Shown: positions 25,067 through 38,000 of the stretch, piece after piece
Layout: every line of letters begins with the position of its first letter
Position numbering within the stretch: the stretch's first letter is position 1
Source of the DNA: Deltaproteobacteria bacterium
Lineage (GTDB): Bacteria; Myxococcota_A; Polyangia; Haliangiales; Haliangiaceae
Assembly: GCA_025353585.1 (NCBI GenBank)
Contig: JANXOM010000150.1
Location: 1 to 46,617 of the forward strand
Length of the DNA stretch: 46,617 nucleotides
Direction of reading: 5' to 3'
Notes under the pieces: model-generated
What the model was told of the DNA's origin: nothing
What the model saw: only the letters and a program-made list of their open reading frames with translations
The model's database searches: none
Program-made: the position numbers and the translations under genes

Positions 25067-26410
25067 GCGCTTCCCGCGCCCGCGCGGGGCCGGGGCCGAC
25101 GCGGGCCCTGTCGCAGCCCAGACCTCCGTCAGCAGCGCGTCCGACAGCGACGCCGGGGCCCCGATCACCAGCACGAGCGACGGCCCGCGCCGCTCGACCC
25201 ACGACACCGTGCCGTCGAGCCCGAGCCACCGCGTGCGCGTCGCCGTGTGCTCGACCGTCGCGCCCGCGACCGCGTGGTCCATCGCCCGCGTCGCCGCCTC
25301 GCCCGCCTCGATCGCGTCCGCCTCGCTGTCCCACTCCATGCGCGCGAGCCCGACGCCGTGGTCTGGCGCCGCGTCTCCCGTCCGCGTCATCACCACCATG
25401 CGATCACCACCCCACCCGGCCGCCGCATCCGCCGCGACCGCCGTGTCGACGCCGTGTGCGCGCAGGAACAGATCGAACCCGAGCTCGCCCCACACCGTGG
25501 ACACGCCGAACGACCAGCCGCGCAGCGACGCCGGCACGCTGATCCGCACGGGCACCGGGTCGTCGCCAGCGAGGTAACGCTCCGGGTGGAGGATCTGCTC
25601 GGTCGAGCGCGGCGGCTTGCGGAACGCCGCGTCCACCGCGGCCCACGTGTTGTGGTGCCGCAGCGCCGCCACGAACCCGAACCCGGCGCGGTACGGAAAG
25701 ATCATCATCTCCCGCACCGCGAGCGGCGCGCGGTCGAAGTCGTCGGCACCGCTGCCGGAGCCACCGCCCGGCGTGGCCATACCCTTCTCGATCATCCCCG
25801 CCGCATCGGGCGATGACCAGTCGACGTTCACCTTTTGCCGTGCGAGCGAGACCTCGATCATCACCGCGATGCCATCGCCCTCGACCACCGCGTGCCGCGC
25901 GCTCTCCGCATCGCCCTCGCTGTCGGGCAGGTCCTCGTACTTCTTGAGATCGAAGCTCTGATCCTGCAGCCCGTGGTCGATCTCGTGGGCTTGCACCATC
26001 TCCGCCCACGCCGGATCGTCGCCGGCCGACTTCGAGACCGTGAGCTTCTTCGTGCTCGGATCGTAGTAGCCGGCGATCTGCTCGGTCAGCAGATCGAGGA
26101 CGAGCGCGCCGAAGTCCATCGTCGGCGGGATCTCGCCCCAGCGTGCGAGCGAGAGGCCCTCCTGCGCGATCTCGGCCTTCGACTTCGCGTCGCTCGTCTC
26201 CTTGACGAGGCGCGCGCGCAGCTCGTCCTTGTCGACCACGTCGTACGGGATCGGGCGCTTGATCGGCAGCCCGCGCAGCTTCGAGACCTCACGCGTCACC
26301 GCGTCGGTCCGGGCGAGCAGCCTGGCGAGCGCGTCGTCCGGGCCGCCGTGCGCGCTCCCCGGTACCGTCGCCAGCGTCACGGCGACCGCGAGCGCGGCCA
26401 TGCGTCCCAT
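25064..26410 (-). CDS. Secreted HExxH-containing metalloprotease-like protein
   Basis: 448 residues. Signal peptide 1-20 (ALAVAVTLATVPGSA). The segment TEQIAGYYDPSTKKLTV, then VQAHEIDHGLQDQSFDL (His142, Glu143, His146) and VVEGDGIAVM (Glu178) forms an HExxH zinc site with a possible third ligand. The same HE-x-x-H-x-LQDQ-F-x-L pattern occurs in a widespread, uncharacterised group of extracytoplasmic proteins. The C-terminal ~150 residues are a separate mixed alpha/beta domain ending in an Arg/Lys-rich tail. ATG 26410 was chosen over 26425 and 26401 because TACGAT ends 6 bases before it. Divergent from mfd; its products may be envelope-processing enzymes, not proven. Confidence 0.75.
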   Translation of the reverse strand: MGRMAALAVAVTLATVPGSAHGGPDDALARLLARTDAVTREVSKLRGLPIKRPIPYDVVDKDELRARLVKETSDAKSKAEIAQEGLSLARWGEIPPTMDFGALVLDLLTEQIAGYYDPSTKKLTVSKSAGDDPAWAEMVQAHEIDHGLQDQSFDLKKYEDLPDSEGDAESARHAVVEGDGIAVMIEVSLARQKVNVDWSSPDAAGMIEKGMATPGGGSGSGADDFDRAPLAVREMMIFPYRAGFGFVAALRHHNTWAAVDAAFRKPPRSTEQILHPERYLAGDDPVPVRISVPASLRGWSFGVSTVWGELGFDLFLRAHGVDTAVAADAAAGWGGDRMVVMTRTGDAAPDHGVGLARMEWDSEADAIEAGEAATRAMDHAVAGATVEHTATRTRWLGLDGTVSWVERRGPSLVLVIGAPASLSDALLTEVWAATGPASAPAPRGRGKR

Positions 26411-26416
26411 CCCAGG

Positions 26417-26422
26417 ATCGTA
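26417..26422 (-). promoter_or_regulatory. Putative -10 hexamer TACGAT for the HExxH gene
   Basis: TACGAT ends exactly 6 bases before ATG 26410 and faces the mfd hexamer in a 47-base divergent gap. Confidence 0.4.
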
Positions 26423-26443
26423 CACGATGCTCGGACGAGTGCT

Positions 26444-26449
26444 AGCTTG
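26444..26449 (+). promoter_or_regulatory. Putative -10 hexamer TAGCTT for mfd
   Basis: TAGCTT ends 8 bases before ATG 26458; there is no Shine-Dalgarno sequence. Confidence 0.4.
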
Positions 26450-26457
26450 CCCGCGCG

Positions 26458-29988
<3,531 letters not shown>

Positions 29989-29993
29989 TATCC

Positions 29994-31097
29994 ATGGTCA
30001 AGCCTGCGCAGGTGGCCCTCGTTGGCATCGGGATCGCGATCGGGGTCGCGATCGGATGCCAGGAGAAGGCGAAGGACACGCAGGCGGCGCCCGGCGCGCC
30101 CACGCCCGCCGTGCCCCGCGCGGCCTCGGGCGGCATCCCCGGCCAGAGCGCGGAGGAGCTGCGCGCCCCGCTGGCGAAGATCGACGACGTCACCATCACG
30201 CTCGGTGAGCTCCAGGAGCGGATCAACCGGCAGTCGCCGTACATCCGCGCGCGCTACACGTCACTCGAGCAGAAGAAGGAGTTTCTCGAGTCGCTCGTGC
30301 GGTTCGAGGTGCTCGCGAAGGAAGCGACCCGCCGCGGCCTCGACAAGGATCCCGAGGTCGTCCGCACGATGAAGCAGGTGATGATCCAGAAGCTGATGCG
30401 CGACGAGTTCGACACCAAGATCACCGCGGACACCATCACCGACGCGGAGATCCAGGCGTACTACGACGCGAACCAGGGCGACTACGTCAAGCCCGAGGAG
30501 GTCCGCGCCTCGGCGATCGTGATGAAGAACAAGGCGCAGGCTGACCGCGTCCTCCTCGAGGCGAAGGGCGACGCGGGCAAGACCAACAAGGGCTTCCGCG
30601 ACCTCGTCACGAAGTACTCCCAGGACGAGGAGAGCAAGCTGCGCGGCGGCGACCTTCGTTATTTCAACGCCACCACCACGGCGAAGGAGCTGCCCGCGCC
30701 CGTCGTGAAGGCCGGCCTCCAGCTGTTCAACACCGGCGATGTCTCGGGCGTCATCGATGCCGGCAACGGCACCTGGTACATCCTCAAGCAGACCGGCAAG
30801 CACCACGGCCTGCGCAAGACGTTCGACGACGCGAAGGCCCAGATCCGCAACAAGCTCTTCCGCGACAAGCGCCTCAAGGCCCAGAGCGACTACGTCCAGG
30901 GCCTGCGCGACGCGTCGAAGATCGAGATCAACGAGGCGAACCTCGCCCGCGTGCGGATCGACACGTCGTCGGCCGCCGGCGATGACGGCCGCGGCGCCAC
31001 GCCCTCGGCTCCGCCGCCCCCGCCCGTCGCCCCCGGCCTCCCGCCGCCGACCCCGCTCCCCGGCGCCGCGGACCCCAGCGCTCCAGGCAACCCGTGA
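29994..31097 (+). CDS. PpiC/parvulin-type peptidyl-prolyl isomerase lipoprotein
   Basis: 367 residues. Lipoprotein signal with Cys22 (GVAIGC). A SurA-N-like helical region (about 55-165: ITLGELQERINRQSP, LESLVRFEVLAKEATRRG, LMRDEFDT) is followed by one parvulin domain (about 170-265) with the family pattern YSQDEESKLRGGDLRYF, and a Pro-rich C-terminal tail. It should act in the periplasm as a chaperone or isomerase for outer-membrane proteins, tethered by lipid. It follows mfd by 5 bases and precedes a second SurA-like gene; mfd-ppiC-surA order is conserved in myxobacteria as far as I recall. Confidence 0.88.
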   Translation: MVKPAQVALVGIGIAIGVAIGCQEKAKDTQAAPGAPTPAVPRAASGGIPGQSAEELRAPLAKIDDVTITLGELQERINRQSPYIRARYTSLEQKKEFLESLVRFEVLAKEATRRGLDKDPEVVRTMKQVMIQKLMRDEFDTKITADTITDAEIQAYYDANQGDYVKPEEVRASAIVMKNKAQADRVLLEAKGDAGKTNKGFRDLVTKYSQDEESKLRGGDLRYFNATTTAKELPAPVVKAGLQLFNTGDVSGVIDAGNGTWYILKQTGKHHGLRKTFDDAKAQIRNKLFRDKRLKAQSDYVQGLRDASKIEINEANLARVRIDTSSAAGDDGRGATPSAPPPPPVAPGLPPPTPLPGAADPSAPGNP

Positions 31098-31125
31098 CCC
31101 GGTTCTTCCGTCCAAAGGCTTACCC

Positions 31126-32160
31126 ATGGCTCACATGACGACGCGCGTGCTCGGTTGGATGCTGGCGGCCGGGACCCTCGTCGCGCCGGGCCTCGCCCGC
31201 GCCGACGACAAGACGCCCGCCCCCGCCGGCGCGGCCGGGGCCACCAAGCGGCCGCACGTCATCGCCGAGCGCGTGGTGGCGATCGTCAACGAGGCCATCA
31301 TCCTCGAGAGCGAGCTCGAGGCCCGCATGCTCCCGCTCATGGCCGAGATCGACCAGATCCAGGACCTGCGCGAGCGCGGCCGCCGCAAGGACAAGCTCAA
31401 GAGCCAGGTCCTCGACGAGATGATCAGCGAGGAGCTGATCGTCCAGTCGGCCGAGCTCGCGAAGGTCGAGGTCGACTCGAGCGAGGTCCAGGCCGCGCTC
31501 GACGAGATCAAGACCCAGAACAAGCTCGACGACGCCGGCCTGCAGCAGCTGCTCGCGCAGCAGGGCTTCACGATGTCGAACTACCGCGCCGACCTGCGCC
31601 GCCAGCTGCTCCGCCTCCGCGCCGTGAACCAGCTCGTGGCGCCCAAGGTCGTCATCACCGACGAGGACGTCCGCGCCCGCTACGACGAGATGTCGCGCCG
31701 CTCGCAGGCCGTCAGCTCGGTCCGCGTGGCCCGCATCCTGATCGCGCTGCCCGACCACCCGACCGAGCAGCAGGCCACCGACGCGAAGGAGCGCGCCGCG
31801 AAGGCGATGGAGCGCATCAAGGGCGGCGAGGACTTCGCGGCCGTGGTGGCTTCCACGTCGGACGACGCGAGCACGAAGACCACGGGCGGCGAGCTCGGCT
31901 GGTTCGAGCGCGGCTCGATGCAGCCGGCCTGGGAGAACGTCGTGTTCTCGATGGAGAAGGACGACATCCGCGGCCCGATCGCGAGCGCCGAGGGCCTCAA
32001 CATCTTCCGCGCGATCGACGTCAAGAGCTCGGGCCTGAAGCCGTTCGCGCAGATGAAGGAGCAGATCCGCTCCGAGCTGCGCCGGCGCGAGATGGACAAG
32101 CAGACGGCGACCTGGCTCGAGGATCTGCGCAAGAAGGCCTACATCGATAACAAGCTGTAG
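31126..32160 (+). CDS. SurA-like periplasmic peptidyl-prolyl isomerase
   Basis: 344 residues. Signal peptide about 1-26 (LGWMLAAGTLVAPGLARA). SurA-N domain about 42-165 with the hallmark RVVAIVNEAIILESELEARM, then a single parvulin domain about 195-297 (VRVARILIALP, GGELGWFERGSM, FSMEKDDIRGPI). E. coli SurA has two parvulin domains; one is common elsewhere. It would help fold outer-membrane barrels in the periplasm, together with the lipid-anchored isomerase encoded 28 bases upstream. ATG 31126 has an AAGG about 8 bases upstream; ATG 31135 is an alternative. The stop is followed by a GC-rich hairpin. Confidence 0.9.
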   Translation: MAHMTTRVLGWMLAAGTLVAPGLARADDKTPAPAGAAGATKRPHVIAERVVAIVNEAIILESELEARMLPLMAEIDQIQDLRERGRRKDKLKSQVLDEMISEELIVQSAELAKVEVDSSEVQAALDEIKTQNKLDDAGLQQLLAQQGFTMSNYRADLRRQLLRLRAVNQLVAPKVVITDEDVRARYDEMSRRSQAVSSVRVARILIALPDHPTEQQATDAKERAAKAMERIKGGEDFAAVVASTSDDASTKTTGGELGWFERGSMQPAWENVVFSMEKDDIRGPIASAEGLNIFRAIDVKSSGLKPFAQMKEQIRSELRRREMDKQTATWLEDLRKKAYIDNKL

Positions 32161-32161
32161 A

Positions 32162-32208
32162 CGGCGGCGGCCATGTGCGCCACCCGACCAGGGAGGTGCG
32201 CGCCGCCG
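32162..32208 (+). terminator. GC-rich hairpin after surA (weak terminator candidate)
   Basis: CGGCGGC (32162-32168) can pair with GCCGCCG (32202-32208), with partial inner pairing. There is no T run after it, so it could act in pausing, RNA stability or Rho-independent-like ending; weak evidence. Confidence 0.3.
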
Positions 32209-32273
32209 ATTCGGATCCATGATTCGTGGGTGAATCCCCGCTCGCCCACGTTCTGGTTCGCCGCGACTGGGCT

Positions 32274-32279
32274 TACAAT
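32274..32279 (+). promoter_or_regulatory. Putative -10 hexamer TACAAT for the second PilZ gene
   Basis: TACAAT ends 11 bases before GTG 32291; TTCTGG stands 17 bases upstream as a poor -35. The leader would be about 5 bases long. Confidence 0.4.
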
Positions 32280-32290
32280 GAGCGGCACCC

Positions 32291-32617
32291 GTGAGCGACA
32301 ACCGCCGTACTTCCACGCGTCATCCCGTCTCGCTGGCTGCTCGCATGGCGGTCGAGAAGGAGGCCGCGGTCGCGTGCACGGTGGTCAACCTCTCGCTCGG
32401 TGGAGCGCTGGTCTCGTTCGAGAAGAAGATCCCGATGGGCGCCCGCGTCCACATCGTCTTCTCGATCCCGACGCTGCCCGCGGCGGCGGAGGCGATCGAC
32501 ATCGGCGCCACGGTGCGCTGGGCGGATCAGTCGGGCATCGGGATCCAGTTCGACGGGCTACGTGCGCGTGACGTATGGGGCCTGAACAAGTACTTCGAGC
32601 AGCTCGAGCAGGGCTAG
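32291..32617 (+). CDS. PilZ domain protein (second copy)
   Basis: 108 residues, just a PilZ domain. RxxxR (RTSTR, Arg6-Arg10) and NLSLGG (Asn33, Ser35, Gly38) keep both cyclic-di-GMP contacts. GTG 32291 places the RxxxR motif at the very N-terminus, as in other short PilZ proteins. The 3' end overlaps the next gene by 43 bases in a different frame, so translation is probably coupled to the PEGA-type protein and, behind it, the membrane gluzincin. This suggests that a cyclic-di-GMP sensor is co-expressed with envelope proteins. Confidence 0.85.
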   Translation: MSDNRRTSTRHPVSLAARMAVEKEAAVACTVVNLSLGGALVSFEKKIPMGARVHIVFSIPTLPAAAEAIDIGATVRWADQSGIGIQFDGLRARDVWGLNKYFEQLEQG

Positions 32618-33792
32618 CCCTCCTCGCCGCGGCGGCGTCCGTGGCGACGGCCGCCCCCGCCGCGACCGCGCCCGAGCGGGTCGCCATCTTTGACCTCGGG
32701 CCCGCGCCCGCCGATGCCACGGCGCGCAGGGCGCTCGCCGCGGCGGCCCTCGCCGGGGGCCTCGACCCGGTCGCGGGCGATGGCGCCGAGGACGCGCTCG
32801 CCGGCATCGCGGCCGACGACGATGGCGCGCAGCTCGCCGCCACCGTCGACCAGGCAGCGCAGGCGTTCGGCGCGCTCGACTGCGCGGCGACCACGCTCGC
32901 GGCGGCCAACGCGATCGGGATCGGCGCCGCGCGCCAGGCGGCCGGCCTCCCGGCGCCGGAGCTCGCGCGCGCGTGGACGTACACGCTGTTGTGCGCGGAC
33001 CGCGGCAACGACGTCGACGGCGCGATGACGGCGGCCGCGCGGCTCCGGGTGCTCGGCGCCGGCGGCACGCCCGAGGTCCCCGCCGCGGTCTGGGTGAAGT
33101 ACCCGGACGTCGACGTGCTCTCGAACCGCGACATCTTCGACGTAGAGATCACGGCGGATGTCCCGGGCACCGTCATCTGGATCGATCACGCCCGCGCGGG
33201 CGTCTCACCGCTCAAGCTCGCGCTCGCCGCCGGACCGCACGTGCTCGCCGCCGCCACGCCCGATGGCCGCCGCGGCTGGGCGGCGGGCACCGCCGTGCGC
33301 AAGCAACCGCAGATCGCGATCGCGACGGCCGCCCACGGCGGGATGTGGAGCGGGCTGGCGAAGCGCGTCGCGGGCTGGCGCGGCAAGCGGCCCTCCCCGG
33401 CCGAGCTCGCCGCGGCGCTGACGGAGATCCACGCGCGGGTCGCGATCCTGCGCTCGGGGGATGCGATCGAGGCGTGGGGCCGCGTCGGCGCGTCGGACGT
33501 ACCGCACGCGATCGGCGGCGAGCACGCGCTGCGCCGCCTCGCGGCCGCGCCGGACCTCGTCGCGCTGATCGTGGACCGCGTGAAGACGTGGGCCGAGCAC
33601 GCGCCCGATCCGGACCAGGTGCTGCTCGTCGAGACGCCGGTCGAGCGCGCGTCGCACAACGGCCTGCGCGATCTGCCGACGAAGTGGTGGGTCTACGCGG
33701 CGGTCGCGGGCGTCATCGGCACGGGCGTCGCGCTCGTGCTGATCCACGATCACCAGTCCGACACGCAGACCATCGAGGTCCATTACCCGTGA
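32575..33792 (+). CDS. Exported PEGA-like protein 3
   Basis: 405 residues. Signal peptide about 1-28 (AGLALLAAAASVATAA). A helical Ala-rich region with cysteines in LDCAATTL and LLCADRG is followed by a PEGA-like stretch (DVPGTVIWIDHARAGVSPLK, about 195-225), a further helical region, and one transmembrane helix near the C-terminus (about 373-391) with a short tail. The layout of signal peptide, PEGA-like domain, late membrane helix and short tail is the same as in the pair at 8367 and 9296. The start at ATG 32575 overlaps the PilZ gene and is the first codon that provides a complete signal peptide. The stop overlaps the next start (GTGA). Confidence 0.7.
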   Translation: MGPEQVLRAARAGLALLAAAASVATAAPAATAPERVAIFDLGPAPADATARRALAAAALAGGLDPVAGDGAEDALAGIAADDDGAQLAATVDQAAQAFGALDCAATTLAAANAIGIGAARQAAGLPAPELARAWTYTLLCADRGNDVDGAMTAAARLRVLGAGGTPEVPAAVWVKYPDVDVLSNRDIFDVEITADVPGTVIWIDHARAGVSPLKLALAAGPHVLAAATPDGRRGWAAGTAVRKQPQIAIATAAHGGMWSGLAKRVAGWRGKRPSPAELAAALTEIHARVAILRSGDAIEAWGRVGASDVPHAIGGEHALRRLAAAPDLVALIVDRVKTWAEHAPDPDQVLLVETPVERASHNGLRDLPTKWWVYAAVAGVIGTGVALVLIHDHQSDTQTIEVHYP

Positions 33793-34868
33793 CGGCTATC
33801 CGCGCGCTCCTCGTCGCGCTGGTGGTGCTCGCGTGGACGGGCGTCGCGGGGGCCGCGCCCGAGATGCACGCGCTCCCGCTCACGGGCCACCCGCACCTCG
33901 ACGTCACGTACGAGACCGGCATGGAGGACACCGCGCGCGACATGGCGGACCGCGCCGACGACGCGCTCGCGGACATCGCCGCCGACCTTCCCGGCCTGCC
34001 GACGCCTCCGCTGATCCACCTGCAGGTCGTGCGCGACGCGAGCGACCTCGCCGCGGTGGCGCCGGCCGGGCGCGGAGCCCCGGCGTACGCGATCGGCGTC
34101 GCGTACCCTGACCTCGGCGTCCTGAGCGTCGCCGTGCGGCGCGGCGGCCAGCAGGTGGATCCCACGACGACGTTGCGCCACGAGCTCGGCCACATCGCGC
34201 TCGGAGCTGCGCTCGGCAACCGCGTGCCGCGCTGGCTGCACGAGGGCTTCGCGAACCAGCACGCGGGCGAGATGGGGTTCGAGCGCACGGAGACGCTCGC
34301 CGGCATGGCGTGGGCGGGCGGCGTGATCCCGTACAACGAGCTCGACCGGAGCTTTCCCGACGAGGAGGCGCCCGCGAACCACGCGTACGCCGAGAGCTAC
34401 GACTTCGTGGGTTACCTCTCGCGCCGCGGGCGCTGGGAGGATCCGGACGACGATGGCGACCGCTGGCCGTTCCGCCGCTTCCTGCGCGCGATCGCCCACG
34501 GCGAGGACATCGACCACGCGGCGCACAGCGCGTTCGGCAAGATCATCCGCCCGCTCTTCGACGAGTGGAAGGACGACCTCGGCAAGCGCTACCTGTGGGC
34601 GCCGGTCGGGCTACTCGGCCTCGCCGTGTGGTTCCTGTGCGCGGTGCTGCTCGTGCTCGGCTGGTGGCGGAAGAAGCGGAGCAACCGGAAGCGAATGGCG
34701 GAATGGGAGCGCGAGGAGCGGCACGTCGTGGTCGCGCCGCCGCACGTGGCCTGGCCAGGCGAGGACCCGCTGGGCACCGAGCCGGCAGAGGCCGTCGAGG
34801 CGGCGGATCCGGCCGAGCCGGCCGAGCCGAGCGACGACGGGCCGAAGCCGCCGCGCTGGATGAACTGA
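33789..34868 (+). CDS. Membrane-anchored gluzincin, peptidase MA-like
   Basis: 359 residues. Signal peptide about 1-23, then a periplasmic zinc peptidase domain: HELGH at 131-135 and Glu152 in RWLHEGFANQ, the HExxH...E arrangement of the peptidase MA family (PF13485-like). A transmembrane helix lies near 273-295 (VGLLGLAVWFLCAVLLVLGWW), followed by a basic stretch and an acidic Pro/Glu/Ala-rich cytoplasmic tail. GTG 33789 overlaps the stop of the PEGA-like gene. It could trim or process envelope proteins; the substrate is unknown. The gene ends 11 bases before the long palindrome. Confidence 0.85.
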   Translation: MTAIRALLVALVVLAWTGVAGAAPEMHALPLTGHPHLDVTYETGMEDTARDMADRADDALADIAADLPGLPTPPLIHLQVVRDASDLAAVAPAGRGAPAYAIGVAYPDLGVLSVAVRRGGQQVDPTTTLRHELGHIALGAALGNRVPRWLHEGFANQHAGEMGFERTETLAGMAWAGGVIPYNELDRSFPDEEAPANHAYAESYDFVGYLSRRGRWEDPDDDGDRWPFRRFLRAIAHGEDIDHAAHSAFGKIIRPLFDEWKDDLGKRYLWAPVGLLGLAVWFLCAVLLVLGWWRKKRSNRKRMAEWEREERHVVVAPPHVAWPGEDPLGTEPAEAVEAADPAEPAEPSDDGPKPPRWMN

Positions 34869-34879
34869 CCGGCTGCGAC

Positions 34880-35054
34880 CGGTGGGAGCGCGGTTGCCGC
34901 TCACCGCAAAGACGCGGAGCGCGCCGAGAGTGAGGAGCCCAGAGCGGAAGGGTTTGGCGCCAGGGACGCCCGGCTGGCAACCCTCGCTTCTTCGGCTCGT
35001 CACTCTCCGCGGCCTCGGCGGCTCTGCGGTAAGTGACGGCCTGCGCTCTCACCG
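34880..35054. repeat. 175-bp imperfect palindrome between convergent genes (MITE/REP-like)
   Basis: The strongest arms, 34900-34937 and 34996-35033, match as inverted repeats at 30 of 38 positions with no gap (by eye). The pairing continues outward (34880-34893 with 35041-35054) and inward (GGGTT 34950-34954 with AACCC 34979-34983). It fills nearly the whole gap between the stops at 34868 and 35061. The arm motif (CCGCAAAGACGCGG) is of the kind dispersed in many bacterial genomes. As RNA it would form a long hairpin able to end or protect transcripts from both sides. No gene inside. Confidence 0.75.
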
Positions 35055-35060
35055 ATTGGG

Positions 35061-38000
35061 TCAGCGCGGGATGACGAAGAGGAAGTCGCGCGGCGGGACG
35101 AAGCGGTAGCCGTCCTCGGTCACGCGGATGATCTCGGAGCCGTCCTCGCCGAGGAGGCGGCGGATGCGCATGATGTTGGTGAACAGCGCGGCGTCGTGGC
35201 GCAGCGGGTGGTACTCGACATTCCACACGGCCTGCACGATCGCTTCCTTGCTGAACACCTTGTTCGGCGCGGCCGCGAACAGGAACAGCAGGCGCTTGAG
35301 CAACGAGCGCCGGCGCAGGTCGGCGAGCTCGGCGCCGTGCCGCCAGATCACCTCGCGGACGCCATCGACGGCGAGCGCGCGCGCGGGGAGGCGCAGCACC
35401 TCGGGGTTCGCGTCGGCGACGTCGCTCGGCACGCCCTCGGCGTCGATGACGCGGAACGGCCGCTGGGCGGTGAGGCCGAGGTCGGTGAGCAGGCGCGCCG
35501 CGCCGTCGATCGCGGTCGAGGCCATCGTGGCGGCGGAGGGCGCGGACGGATCCGCGACGGCATCCTGGCCAGAGATCGCGTCGAGCGCGGCATGCGCGAC
35601 GAGCCGCTCGACGGGCAGGCCGGCCGCGAGCGCGAGCTCGGCGGCGTCACGCGCGTAGGAGACGGCGGACGCGGTGTCGTCGTCGTCGCGCGACAGCGCC
35701 GCGAGCGCGAGGAGCGCGTGCACGCGGGCGCGGACGAGGCCGGCCGCGGCGGCCTCGCGGGCGGCCCGGGTGGCGGCCGCGCGCGCGTTGCCGCGATCAC
35801 CGCGCGCGAGCTCGAGACGCGCGACGATGACGAGCGCGGCCGCGAGCTCGATGGTGCGATGACCACGCTCCGCGAGCACGGCGGTCTCGCGCGCGAGCTC
35901 GAGGGCGCCGCCGACATCGCCGGCCGCGAGCGAGACCTCGGCCGCCGCGAGCTTGCGATCGAGCTCGTCGCGCGACTCGGCCCCCGCGTTGTACGCGAGG
36001 TCGACCGCGCCGGCGCGCTGACCGCTGAGGGCGCGCGCCGTCGCCAGGAGCACGGCGACGGTGGCCGCCGAGGCCGCGTCGAGCGCGAGCTGGCCGTGGA
36101 GATCTTCGAGGCGCGGCAGCGCGGCGTCGAGCCGGAGCTCCATCAGATCGATCGCGGCGACGATCGCCGAGCCGCGGGCAGCGAGGTGCCCGAGCTCGCG
36201 ACGGACGCTCGAGGCGAGCGCGGCGGACGCGAGCTCCGCGGCGAGCGACGGCTGGCCGCGCAGGATCTCGAGCTCGGCGAGATCGAGCTCCGCCCGCAGA
36301 GCCCCGAGCTCGTCGCCGCGCTCGCGGCGCGCCCGCACGAGGTCGTGGAGCAGCTGGGCCGCGAGCGTGCTGTCGCCGCGGCGGCGCGCCACGAGCGCCC
36401 GGGCGGCGAGGACCTCGTCGCTGACCGCGACGGCGTCGAGATCGCGCGCGGCGCTATCCGCGGCGTCGAGCGCGGACACGGCCTCGACCAGGCGGCCCTC
36501 GCGCGCCAGGCCGACCGCGCGGCGCGCGTCGATGATCGCGGACAGCTCGAGCGCCTCGAGGCACGTCGGGACGCTCTTGCACGCGCCGTGAGCGCGGGCG
36601 AGCGCGGAGCGCATCGCGGCGACCCGGCCGGAGTACTCGTCGAGCCGGGCCGACGCCATGTGGACGCGCGCGCGGGCCAGCGGATCGGCGTGCGCGAGGA
36701 GCTCGCCGGAGGCCGCGAGCTGCGCGTGCGCGATGTCGGGCTTGCCCGCGAGGAGGTCGAGCTCGGCGAGCGCCGCGTAGGCGCGGACGCGCTCGCTCGG
36801 ATCGATGGTGCCGCCAGGGCCGGCGAGGCCGACGAGCGCGCGGCGCGCCGCGGCCGGATCACCCGACGCGAGCGTGAGCTCGGCGTGGACGAGCGGCGAG
36901 ACGGCGCCCGGCATCGCGCTCGCGCGTTCGAATGCCTCCGTGAAGCGACCGCCGCGGACCGCGATCTCGATCCGCAGGGCGGCGAGCGCGCGCGTGCGGT
37001 TCGGGTCCATCGGCAGGTCATGCGGATCGATCGGCTGCGTCGCCTCGGCCGCGGTGCCGGCGCGCTTGCGCGGCTTGTCGCCGAGCGCGTCGAGGAGCGC
37101 CTCGAACTCGCCCGCGCCACCGCAGCGCGCGGCGAGCTCGCGATCCGCGAGGAGCGCGTCGGCCGCGCGGTCGCGATCGCCCGCGGCGACCCAGTGCCAG
37201 ACGACCTCGCGCATGCGCGTGACCTGGTCCATGGCGCCGAACGCGCCGTCGTCGCCGGCTTGCCATGCGAGGCGCGGGCCGGCGTTCGTGGAGGCGGTGC
37301 TCGCGACGAGCGCGGCGGCGCCAGCGGAGAGGCGGCGCCGCTGGTCGGCCGCGATCTGCGCGAGCACGTCGACGCGCACGACCTCGTGGAGCACGACGCG
37401 GCCATCGCCGACCGCATCGACGAGCTGGCGCGCGACGAGGCTCGTCAGCGCGGCCTCGACATCGACGCCAGGCGCGAGCGCCGCGATCGCGGCGGGGGCG
37501 ACGGGCTGGCGCAGGATCGCGAGCGCCTCGATCGCCGTGCGGGCGGGCGCGTCGAGGAACGCGATGTCCCACGCGGTGGCGCCGAAGCGCGCGCGGGCGA
37601 ACTCGCGGCGCAGCGCGAGCGGAACGCCGCGGGTCCGCGCGTACGCGGCGTCGAAGCCCGCCGCCTCGCCGGAGAGGTCCTCGAGGGAGGTCCACAGCTG
37701 GCTCGCCGCATCGGCGTCGAGGCCGCGCAGCTCGATCTCGGCGATCGCCGCCCCGACGGCGGCAGACAGCGGATCACGACCGACGACGATCACCCGCCCC
37801 ATGGCCGTCGGCCCGAGGAGCAGCGGCACGAGCAGGCTCGTCGCCTCGTCGACGCGGAGGTGCTGGATGTCGTCGATGACGAGGACGCGAGGCTGTGCGA
37901 CGAGCGCGGCCGCGAGCCCGCCCGGCATGCAGCGGAGGGCGCGCTCGGCCCGCGCGCGGAGCGCCGAGGCGCGGTCGCCGGGATGGCACTCGATGACGGT

